From Synechococcus sp. J7-Johnson (lineage in GTDB: Bacteria; Cyanobacteriota; Cyanobacteriia; PCC-6307; Cyanobiaceae), in NCBI RefSeq assembly GCF_024345795.1, contig NZ_JAGQBU010000026.1:1-36646 (forward strand): DNA of 36,646 nt. The letters run 5' to 3'. The translations under genes were made by a program, and so were the position numbers. Position 1 is the stretch's first letter. Each line of letters begins with the position of its first letter. Shown one piece after another: positions 30,093 to 36,646 of the stretch. The notes under the pieces are model-generated. The model ran no database searches. It worked only from the letters and a program-made list of their open reading frames with translations, and was not told the origin of the DNA.

Positions 30093-31787
30093 GTGATTGA
30101 GCCTGCGGCCGCCCATGAGGCTGCTGGGATCACCAGCGTCCAGGTGCTGCTGCTGGCTCAGCCGCTGCTGCGTCAGGGCCTGAGCCGCTTGCTCAAGGAA
30201 GCGAGCCCCCTGTGCCGGGTGGCGGGCGAACCCTCCGAACTCGAAGGCGCCCCCCAGCTGGTGATCTGGAGCCTGGAGGCCCCGATCCATCCCAGCAACC
30301 TGCTGCTGGAGCTGGAGCGGCTGGAGCAGCGCTGGTTACCGGCCCCCCTGCTGCTGCTGATCCCCGCCCAGCCCGGCTGCAGCAGTGACTGGCTCCTGCA
30401 GCTGCCGGCCGCCGGACTGCTGCAGGAGCCCGAACCGGAAGCCTTGCTGGAGGCGGTGGCCACCCTGCTGCAGGGCGGGCGGGTGGTGGCGCTGGACGGC
30501 GGCACCCGCTCCAGAGTCAATCCCCAGACCAGCGGCGTCTGGGGAGCTGGAACGATGGGGCTCGGCCAGTGGCTGCTGATCAGCGGCCTGCAGCAGATCG
30601 ATCAGGAGCTGCAACTCTGCAGCAAACTGCTCGATCCTCCCCCCTCCAACCTGCTGCTGCAGTTGATCCTGGAGGGGCGGCTGCGGGAATTGCGCTCCGC
30701 CCGGACCCTGCTGATCTGGCTGTGGGGGCCGGTGTCGATGGCCTGGAGTGCCACGGGACTGCCCCCTGAGCAGCAGAGCCCTGCCGACGAACCCCGCCCG
30801 CCCAGTGGGGGCAGCACCGCCATCACCCTGAGGCAGCGCACCGCCGTGGCGGTGTGGGAGACAATCCATCAACGGCTGAGCCAGGCCAGCCAGGGGCCGC
30901 TGCTGCGCCAGGGCAGTGCCGAGCTGTTCGCCCTGGAAGGACTGAGCCCGGAGCGGCGGCGCGATCTGTTCGTGGCCTTGCTGACCCAGCTGGATCAGCT
31001 GTTGCGCCAGCTGCGCCAGGAACGCCTGCGCGGCGACGACCTGCAGGGGCGCTGGCAGAGCCTGCAGCCTGAACTGCGTCGCCAGGCCCTGCGCCAGATG
31101 GCCGGCCCCTATGTACAACTGCCCCAGCAGGGAGCGCTGCTCCCCGTGGCCGACGCCCTCACCAGCCAGGGGAGCTTCGAGCTCGACGACCCTGAGCTTC
31201 CCCCCAGCCAGCCGATGCTGGCGGCCCTGCTCTCGGCGCAGCCGCTATTGGTGGACGGCCGCCTGCTGGCCCCTGACGAACCTCAGGCCCTGCTCTATCT
31301 GGAGTCTCTGGTGAGCAACTGGGTTATCCGCAGCGCCGAGCGCATCAGCGCCGATGTGCTCGCCAGTTGCGGCGACTGGCCGGAACTGCGCCGCTACCTG
31401 CTGGTAAAGGAGCTGATCGCCACCCGCAGCCTCGAGCGCCTGCGCAACCAGCTCAATGCCCAGCAGCGCTGGAGCGAGTGGTTCGAGAAGCCGATCCAGC
31501 TCTACGAAAGCCAGCGGCGCCTCTACCGCCTCGAGCAAGGGGGAACGATCTGCCCGCTGCTGCTCACCGAACCCCGCGACGAGGAACTGCGCCAACTGGG
31601 CTGGCTCCAGCAGAGCGTCACCCTGGCGCTGGAGGCCCGTGATGCTCTGGCACCGCAGCTGCGCACCCTGCTGCAGCGCGTCGGTGATCTGATCGTGGTG
31701 GTGCTGACCCAGGTGATCGGTCGTGCCATCGGCCTGGTGGGACGGGGGATCCTCCAGGGGCTGGGGCGAGGCATCAGCAGACCCTGA
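30093..31787 (+). CDS. DUF3685 (Ycf55-like) protein
   Basis: A 564-residue protein of the cyanobacterial DUF3685 family, related to red-algal plastid Ycf55. The first 130 residues have a receiver-like layout (VQVLLLAQPLLRQGLSRLLKEA, then LVIWSLEAPI and LLLLIPAQ) without the usual acidic pocket. The remainder is helical and Leu/Gln/Arg-rich, with an amphipathic-hydrophobic C-terminal stretch (VGDLIVVVLTQVIGRAIGLVGR) that could bind the membrane. Start GTG 30093. Function is unknown; family restriction to oxygenic phototrophs suggests a photosynthesis-related task. The photosystem I accumulation factor lies 34 bp downstream. Confidence 0.8.
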   Translation: MIEPAAAHEAAGITSVQVLLLAQPLLRQGLSRLLKEASPLCRVAGEPSELEGAPQLVIWSLEAPIHPSNLLLELERLEQRWLPAPLLLLIPAQPGCSSDWLLQLPAAGLLQEPEPEALLEAVATLLQGGRVVALDGGTRSRVNPQTSGVWGAGTMGLGQWLLISGLQQIDQELQLCSKLLDPPPSNLLLQLILEGRLRELRSARTLLIWLWGPVSMAWSATGLPPEQQSPADEPRPPSGGSTAITLRQRTAVAVWETIHQRLSQASQGPLLRQGSAELFALEGLSPERRRDLFVALLTQLDQLLRQLRQERLRGDDLQGRWQSLQPELRRQALRQMAGPYVQLPQQGALLPVADALTSQGSFELDDPELPPSQPMLAALLSAQPLLVDGRLLAPDEPQALLYLESLVSNWVIRSAERISADVLASCGDWPELRRYLLVKELIATRSLERLRNQLNAQQRWSEWFEKPIQLYESQRRLYRLEQGGTICPLLLTEPRDEELRQLGWLQQSVTLALEARDALAPQLRTLLQRVGDLIVVVLTQVIGRAIGLVGRGILQGLGRGISRP

Positions 31788-31821
31788 GAGTCACAATGGC
31801 CCAAGCCCATCTGGTGTTCGG

Positions 31822-32415
31822 TTGCGCCTTCCTGCCCGCCTCGGCTTCCAAGCCGGCCCCTTCCAGCCCCTCAGAGCCTGTCTTCTCAGCCTGATCCTCG
31901 GCATCTGGCTGCTGCTGGCCCCGGCGTCTCCAGCGGCGGCTGCCCTCACCACCAACAGCTACGACGGCAACATCTATTCGCTCTATGCCGGCAATGGCTC
32001 GCTGGTGCCACCCCGGAGCAGCCTGGCCCAGGCCATGGCCGATCACCGTCCAGTGGTGCTGATCTTCTATCTCGATGACAGTGCCGACAGCAAGCAGTTC
32101 GCCCCCGTGGTCTCGGAGCTGCAGCGGCTGTGGGGCTCGCGGGTCGAGATCATTCCACTCACCACCGATCAGGTCCAGAACCGACCCGATCAAGGCACCA
32201 GCGACCCCGCCCACTACTGGAAAGGGCTGATTCCCCAGGTGGTGGTGCTCGATGCCGCCGGCCGTGTGGTGTTCGACGGCAAGGGCCAGGTGAGCAGCGA
32301 GACCATCAGCGCGGCCCTGAGCAAGGCCACCGGGCTTAATCCAGCCGGCAGCTCCGGTACCAGCGCAACCCGAAGCTTCAATGAGCTGAACAGCGAAGTG
32401 GTGCCCGCAGGCTGA
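31822..32415 (+). CDS. Thylakoid photosystem I accumulation factor
   Basis: A 197-residue exported or thylakoid-lumen protein with a thioredoxin fold. A signal segment ([20 protein letters not shown]) ends before [20 protein letters not shown], the family's conserved mature start. [20 protein letters not shown] occupies the thioredoxin active-site position, but the mature protein has no Cys at all, so it cannot be a redox disulphide enzyme. [19 protein letters not shown] and [10 protein letters not shown] are further family marks. It is proposed to help assemble or stabilise photosystem I. TTG 31822 is chosen as start because it precedes the signal peptide; the frame's earlier part overlaps the DUF3685 gene. 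Its TGA overlaps the fumC ATG by one base. Confidence 0.8.
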   Translation: MRLPARLGFQAGPFQPLRACLLSLILGIWLLLAPASPAAAALTTNSYDGNIYSLYAGNGSLVPPRSSLAQAMADHRPVVLIFYLDDSADSKQFAPVVSELQRLWGSRVEIIPLTTDQVQNRPDQGTSDPAHYWKGLIPQVVVLDAAGRVVFDGKGQVSSETISAALSKATGLNPAGSSGTSATRSFNELNSEVVPAG

Positions 32416-33809
32416 TGACGATCCAGCCGGATGCCAGCACGCGCCGCGAAACGGACAGCCTCGGTGCCGTCGAGGTGCCCGCTCACCGCTACTGGGGCGC
32501 CCAGACCCAGCGCTCGATCAGCAACTTCCCCTTTGGAGCGGTGATGCCACTGGCGGTGGTGCATGCCTTCGGCCAGCTCAAGGCCGCCTGCGCCGAAGTG
32601 AACCAGGCCGAAGGAAAGCTCGCACCGGAGCTGACTGCTCTGATCGTGGCAGCCGCCGAAGAAGTGGCGAGCGGGGCGCTGGATGAGGAATTTCCGCTGA
32701 AGGTGTGGCAGACGGGCTCCGGCACCCAGACGAACATGAATGTGAACGAGGTGATCGCCAACCGGGCGATCGAGGCGGCGGGCGGTGTGCTGGGCAGCAA
32801 GAGCCCGGTGCACCCGAATGATCATGTGAACCTGAGCCAGTCGAGCAACGACACCTTCCCTGCAGCGCTGCATGTGGCGGTGGCGATCGAACTGGAGCGG
32901 AGGCTGATTCCATCGGTGGAGGCGCTGATCGAAGCCCTGCGCAGCAAGGCAGAGGCGTTCGCGGCGATCATCAAGATCGGCCGCACCCATCTGCAGGACG
33001 CGGTGCCCCTGAGCCTGGGCCAGGAATTCAGCGGCTACGTGGCCCAGCTGGAGCTGGGGCTTGAGACCCTGCGCCACGCCGAGCCCAAGGTGCGCCAACT
33101 GGCGATCGGCGGCACAGCGGTGGGTACCGGTCTCAATGCACCCTCGGGCTTCGGCGAGGAGGTGGCGGAGCGGCTGAGCGAGAGGACCGGCATGCCGTTC
33201 ACCGCTGCACCGAACAAGTTCCAGGCACTGGCAGGCCATGAACCCCTGGCAGCGGCCCATGGCGCGCTCACGGTGCTGGCCGGCAGCCTGTTGAAGATCG
33301 CCAACGACATCCGCTGGCTCGGCAGCGGCCCCCGCTGCGGACTGGGGGAGCTGATCCTGCCGGAGAACGAACCGGGCTCCTCGATCATGCCGGGCAAGGT
33401 GAATCCCACCCAGTGCGAGAGCCTCACGATGGTGGCGGTGCAGGTGATGGGCAACAACACGGCCGTGCAGATGGCGGCCAGCCAGGGCAATTTTGAACTG
33501 AACGTGTTCAAGCCCCTGATCGCCCACAATGTGCTCGAAAGCATTGATCTGCTCGCGGGAGCCTGCGGCAGCTTCCGCACACTCTGCATCGATGGATTGG
33601 TGGCCAACGAAAGCCGCATCGGTGATCTGCTCGATCAGAGCCTGATGCTGGTCACCGCCCTCACACCGGCGATCGGCTACGACCGTGCCTGCGCCATCGC
33701 CAAACATGCCCACGAACACCGGCTGAGCCTCAGGGAAGCGTCCCTGGTGCTCGGTGAGATCAGCGCCGAAGAGTTCGATCGGTGGGTGAAACCGGAAGCG
33801 ATGGTATGA
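32415..33809 (+). CDS. fumC: Fumarase class II
   Basis: A 464-residue fumarate hydratase interconverting fumarate and malate. The superfamily signature [11 protein letters not shown] sits at residues 321-331, with Ser323 as catalytic base region. Other marks are [13 protein letters not shown] (substrate site), [14 protein letters not shown] and [16 protein letters not shown]. It is translationally coupled to the preceding gene (TGATG, one-base overlap). The cyanobacterial enzyme takes part in the open TCA branch and in nitrogen/purine recycling of fumarate. Confidence 0.96.
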   Translation: MTIQPDASTRRETDSLGAVEVPAHRYWGAQTQRSISNFPFGAVMPLAVVHAFGQLKAACAEVNQAEGKLAPELTALIVAAAEEVASGALDEEFPLKVWQTGSGTQTNMNVNEVIANRAIEAAGGVLGSKSPVHPNDHVNLSQSSNDTFPAALHVAVAIELERRLIPSVEALIEALRSKAEAFAAIIKIGRTHLQDAVPLSLGQEFSGYVAQLELGLETLRHAEPKVRQLAIGGTAVGTGLNAPSGFGEEVAERLSERTGMPFTAAPNKFQALAGHEPLAAAHGALTVLAGSLLKIANDIRWLGSGPRCGLGELILPENEPGSSIMPGKVNPTQCESLTMVAVQVMGNNTAVQMAASQGNFELNVFKPLIAHNVLESIDLLAGACGSFRTLCIDGLVANESRIGDLLDQSLMLVTALTPAIGYDRACAIAKHAHEHRLSLREASLVLGEISAEEFDRWVKPEAMV

Positions 33810-33875
33810 GCGAGCCCCATGGCGGAGGCAGGCCGGTGAAGTAGCTGGATCGGTGTGAGCGATCCGGCAGTTTGA

Positions 33876-34495
33876 TTGCGAAAGCGTTGTAGGTGGGAAT
33901 CCTCCGATAGCGGCGAACTCCCCCGACCCATCACCAGCCCTTCTCGCCCACCGGGCCTGATCCAGCGGTATCGGGAGGAATTACAGGTGCGCCACCCTCG
34001 GGAGATGGGAAGCGCCTCAACCCAGAACCAGGCGCTGGTGGTGGGGCTGCTCTACGGCAGTGGGTTGCGACTGATGGAAGCGCTGCGCCTGCGGGTCAAG
34101 GAGTTGGATTTTTAGCGGCGGGAGCTGACAGTGCGCGATGGCAAGGGCGGCAAGGATCGACGGACTCTGCTGCCCCAGAGCCTGGTGGCTGGGCTGCACG
34201 AGCATCTGCTGAAGGTGCGCCAGCTACATCAGCTGATCTAGCGGCAGGATGGGGTCGGATGCTGATGCCCTATGCGTTGGCGGTGAAGCGGGTTGTTGCT
34301 GAGTCTGGGGTGACCAAAGCAGCCAGTTGCCATACGTTCCGGCACTCCATTGCTACCCACCGGTTGGAGAGGGGCCAGGCCATCCGCACGATCCAGGAAC
34401 TGATGGGTCATCAGGTTGTGAGCACCACCATGATCTATACCCATGTGCTCAACCGCGGGCCTCTCGGGGTATGCAGCCCAGCAGACGTGGTGTAG
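33876..34495 (+). pseudogene. Integron-type tyrosine recombinase, decayed
   Basis: Remnant of an IntI-like site-specific recombinase. A first fragment to a TAG at 34113-34115 contains [17 protein letters not shown] and [20 protein letters not shown] (catalytic Arg). The same frame continues [20 protein letters not shown] (catalytic Lys) to a TAG at 34239-34241. A third fragment in another frame, about 34259-34495, has SCHTFRHS (HxxR), [14 protein letters not shown] (His and Tyr) and ends like integron integrases ([14 protein letters not shown]). Compared with intact IntI proteins, segments are missing after HPREMG, after STQNQAL and after PYALA. All five catalytic residues survive, but deletions, two stops and a frameshift make it non-functional. 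No attC site was found nearby. Confidence 0.8.
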
Positions 34496-34507
34496 CCGTT
34501 CGAACAA

Positions 34508-34531
34508 GTGGTTCACGGACCCGTGAACCAC
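34508..34531. promoter_or_regulatory. 24-bp perfect palindrome, operator candidate
   Basis: GTGGTTCACGG-AC-CCGTGAACCAC: 11-base arms with a two-base centre. Its half site recurs at 34608 and 34638 before hsdM. No T run follows, so an operator is likelier than a terminator. Confidence 0.55.
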
Positions 34532-34607
34532 GACTGAGTTTGCCGGGCAGGGGTACAGACCCGAAGCTCCCGTAGGATTTTGAGCCGGATGTCGAAGAGC
34601 GACCGCC

Positions 34608-34616
34608 GTGGTTCAC
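34608..34616 (+). promoter_or_regulatory. Half site GTGGTTCAC
   Basis: Direct copy of the palindrome's left arm, exactly 100 bases after it and 30 bases before the next copy. Confidence 0.5.
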
Positions 34617-34637
34617 AGAAAGGAGGTGCTTCGGGAT

Positions 34638-34648
34638 GTGGTTCACGG
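34638..34648 (+). promoter_or_regulatory. Half site GTGGTTCACGG
   Basis: Full 11-base arm copy, 30 bases after the previous one and about 20 bases upstream of the -10-like TATACT. Confidence 0.5.
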
Positions 34649-34667
34649 AAACCATCCAATAACAAGT

Positions 34668-34673
34668 TATACT
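34668..34673 (+). promoter_or_regulatory. Possible -10 box of hsdM
   Basis: TATACT in an AT-rich patch, 72 bases before the hsdM ATG. No good -35 hexamer is seen at the right distance; the GTGGTTCACGG copy lies there instead, suggesting activator- or repressor-controlled transcription. Confidence 0.35.
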
Positions 34674-34745
34674 CACAAACAAAAACAGTGAAGCCGCTCA
34701 AGGCCAATCCTCTGAGATGCACACGAATCTCAAAAAGATAGATAA

Positions 34746-36593
34746 ATGAACTCTCAGTTGCACGACCAGCTGAAAAGCCACATCTGGGAAATCGCGAACC
34801 GTCTCCGAGGACCATATCGGCCCCCTCAGTACCGCCTGGTCATGCTGCCGATACTCGTGTTGCGGCGATTGGATTGTGCCCTTGAGGCAACCAAGGATGA
34901 CGTGATGGAGCAGTATCAAAAGCTGTCGGCTCAGGGTATGCCGGAAAATGCCATGGAGAAGCTACTAGGCAAGGCTGCCGATCCTGAGCGAACTCATCCG
35001 CTTTATAACACCAGTCCGTTCACATTCAGGCGTCTGCTTGGTGACGCAGAGAACATCGCGCCCAACCTCGTCGCCTACATCAATGGTTTCTCGCCATCCG
35101 CTCGCAGTATCTTCGAGCGATTCAAATTCACCGACCAGATCGAAAAGCTCGATGCGAGCAACCGGTTATTCACCATCGTGAAGGAGATGGCTGGCGTCGA
35201 CCTGCACCCAGCCCGCATCGACAACCTGCAGATGGGCTACCTGTTCGAACATCTTGTGATGCGCTTTAACGAGCAGGCCAACGAGGAGGCCGGTGATCAC
35301 TTCACACCGCGCGAAGTCATCAGATTGATGGCGAACCTGATCTATACCGGAGAGCAGGACGTCTACACTCCTGGGATCTACCGCACGATCTATGACCCTG
35401 CCTGCGGTACGGGCGGGATGCTGTCAGAGTCCGAAAAATTCATCCTCGCGCAAAACGAAAGCGCCAACCTCGCGCTTTTTGGTCAAGAGTACAACGACGA
35501 GTCCTGGGCGATCTGCTGCTCGGACATGCTCATCAAGGACGAAGAGACTAGCAACATCGTCCTTGGCGACACGCTGGGCGATGGCAAGACCCGCGACGGC
35601 TTCGAGGGGGAGCGTTTTCACTACATGCTGGCGAACCCGCCTTTCGGCGTGGAGTGGAAGGATCAGAAATCCGTCGTCGAGAAGGAGCATGAGCTCCACG
35701 GCTTCTCCGGTCGCTTCGGCGCCGGGCTGCCCGCGATCAACGACGGCTCATTCCTGTTCCTCCAGCATATGTTGTCGAAGATGCACCCAGCGCCCCAGGT
35801 CGGCGGCGAGGGGTCAAAGATCGCCATCGTGTTCAACGGCTCGCCGCTTTTCTCGGGCGACGCCGGGTCCGGGCCATCGAACATCCGCCGCTGGATCATC
35901 GAGAACGACTTTCTCGACGCCATCGTCGCACTCCCCGATCAGCTTTTCTACAACACCGGCATCTTCACCTACGTCTGGCTCGTCAGCAACCGCAAGGCGC
36001 CTGAGCGGCGCGGCAAGGTGCAGCTGATCGACGGCACACGCTTTTTTGAGCGGATGAAGAAGAGCCTAAACAACAAGCGCAATGAGATCAACGAGGACCA
36101 GATTCGTCATCTCACCCGCCTGTATGGCGCCTTTCGTGACGGCGAGACGGCAGAGGTCGTTATTGATCAGAAGACGGGCGAGACCGAGTCGCGCACTGTC
36201 TCTCGTGTATTCGAAAACCGGGAGTTCGGATTTCTCAAGGTGACGGTCGAGAGGCCCTTGCGCATGAACTTCGAGGCGACCCCAGAACGAGTAGAGAAGT
36301 TGAACGACCAGACCGCCTTCACCAATCTCGCCACCTCAAAGAAACGCAAGGACGAAGCTGCGGCCGCGCGCGAGATTGCAGAAGGCCGCAAACTGCAGGA
36401 CTTGATCCGAGCGGTGCTCGCTTCGCTGGAGGAGCAAGGACGTTATTTGGACCGCACTGAGCTAGAAGCCGACCTAACTGCCGTCGCGAGGCTAAACGGC
36501 GTGAAGATACCCGCGCCGACAGGGCTGCCTAAAAGTGTGATCAAGCCGTGCCTGGGGCCAGGCTGCCCTCTCCCAGCGCCAGCATCCGGCTGA
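34746..36593 (+). CDS. hsdM: Type I restriction-modification M subunit, 3' altered
   Basis: A 615-residue adenine-N6 methyltransferase subunit of a type I restriction-modification system. The N-terminal helical domain (IWEIANRLRGPYRPPQYRLVML) precedes the catalytic domain with SAM motif DPACGTGGM (217-225) and NPPF (297-300). HFTPREVIRLM and LPDQLFYNTGIFTYVW are also typical. The C-terminus looks replaced: homology appears to fade after GVKIPAPTGLPK, and the last residues (SVIKPCLGPGCPLPAPASG) resemble no HsdM tail, where about 100 more residues would be expected. This suggests an insertion near 36530. hsdS and hsdR are not in the window. Codon use is less GC-biased than in neighbours, pointing to transfer. 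Confidence 0.9.
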   Translation: MNSQLHDQLKSHIWEIANRLRGPYRPPQYRLVMLPILVLRRLDCALEATKDDVMEQYQKLSAQGMPENAMEKLLGKAADPERTHPLYNTSPFTFRRLLGDAENIAPNLVAYINGFSPSARSIFERFKFTDQIEKLDASNRLFTIVKEMAGVDLHPARIDNLQMGYLFEHLVMRFNEQANEEAGDHFTPREVIRLMANLIYTGEQDVYTPGIYRTIYDPACGTGGMLSESEKFILAQNESANLALFGQEYNDESWAICCSDMLIKDEETSNIVLGDTLGDGKTRDGFEGERFHYMLANPPFGVEWKDQKSVVEKEHELHGFSGRFGAGLPAINDGSFLFLQHMLSKMHPAPQVGGEGSKIAIVFNGSPLFSGDAGSGPSNIRRWIIENDFLDAIVALPDQLFYNTGIFTYVWLVSNRKAPERRGKVQLIDGTRFFERMKKSLNNKRNEINEDQIRHLTRLYGAFRDGETAEVVIDQKTGETESRTVSRVFENREFGFLKVTVERPLRMNFEATPERVEKLNDQTAFTNLATSKKRKDEAAAAREIAEGRKLQDLIRAVLASLEEQGRYLDRTELEADLTAVARLNGVKIPAPTGLPKSVIKPCLGPGCPLPAPASG

Positions 36594-36646
36594 TGTCATG
36601 GGCCACCTCCTGCTGGCCGGCATGGATCGATCGAAAACCGCTCCGG
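36541..36646 (-). CDS. C-terminal end of a gene running off the window
   Basis: A minus-strand frame enters from the right edge and ends at TGA (36541-36543), giving 34 residues: RSGFRSIHAGQQEVAHDISR then MLALGEGSLAPGTA. The helix-like, Ala/Glu-containing tail reads like a real protein end. It overlaps the altered 3' end of hsdM, consistent with the tail of a transposase in an insertion sequence, but I cannot identify the family from so little. Confidence 0.4.
   Translation of the reverse strand, partial: RSGFRSIHAGQQEVAHDISRMLALGEGSLAPGTA

Noticed and set aside
32214-33719. 501-codon frame antisense to fumC
   Set aside because: His/Gln/Arg-rich shadow of a highly conserved enzyme.
34116-34745. 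attC-type recombination sites near the integrase remnant
   Set aside because: No GTTRRRY core paired with an RYYYAAC core was found; the GTGGTTCACGG palindrome does not match this pattern.
1-36646. CRISPR array, rRNA or tRNA genes
   Set aside because: No regularly spaced repeat of 25-40 bases and no conserved RNA gene sequence was seen on either strand.

Overview
The window looks like the chromosome of a GC-rich picocyanobacterium of the Synechococcus/Cyanobium type. The signs are a thylakoid photosystem I accumulation factor, a DUF3685 (Ycf55-like) protein, a decayed cyanobacterial AbrB regulator, a CSP41-like NAD-fold protein, a cyanobacterial-style truncated NarL/LuxR regulator, and GCGATCGC (HIP1) octamers at 845, 8948, 12584 and 25663. 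The species assignment is inference.

Left part (1-9.8 kb). A 152-bp element with terminal inverted repeats and TA borders (a MITE candidate) lies 17 bp before a LuxR-type response regulator. It is followed by a frameshifted cyAbrB pseudogene, peptide deformylase, two tiny membrane proteins, a secreted class C beta-lactamase-like serine hydrolase, a DUF6880 protein, a lipase-like alpha/beta hydrolase, and an 806-residue fusion of an alpha/beta hydrolase domain to a complete subtilase. A 440-bp gene-poor stretch closes this part.

Middle (9.8-26 kb). A baeRF-type protein and the cbpA-cbpM chaperone pair come first. Three members of the ligase-associated DNA repair set then follow on the plus strand: ATP-dependent DNA ligase (12.2 kb), DEXH helicase (17.7 kb) and the PdeM phosphoesterase (25.2 kb). 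They are normally close together. Here they are separated by two blocks: a DUF4178 / membrane SpeE / two small unknowns / DUF350 envelope cluster, and a block with an HpnB-like glycosyltransferase, small proteins and a protein joining a degenerate sigma-54-activator AAA+ domain to a NapH-like polyferredoxin membrane domain. The metallo-beta-lactamase exonuclease that usually completes the repair set is not in the window.

Right housekeeping part (26-33.8 kb). CBS protein, phosphatidylglycerophosphate synthase-like enzyme, CSP41-like epimerase, Coq4-like protein, HisA, an atypical Fur-family regulator, DUF3685 protein, photosystem I accumulation factor and fumarase, the last two overlapping by one base.

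Right end (33.8-36.6 kb). A foreign-looking region: a wrecked integron-type tyrosine recombinase with internal deletions and stop codons, a 24-bp perfect palindrome with two further GTGGTTCAC half sites, and hsdM of a type I restriction-modification system whose 3' end seems replaced by another sequence carrying the tail of a minus-strand gene. I saw no rRNA, tRNA or CRISPR array.
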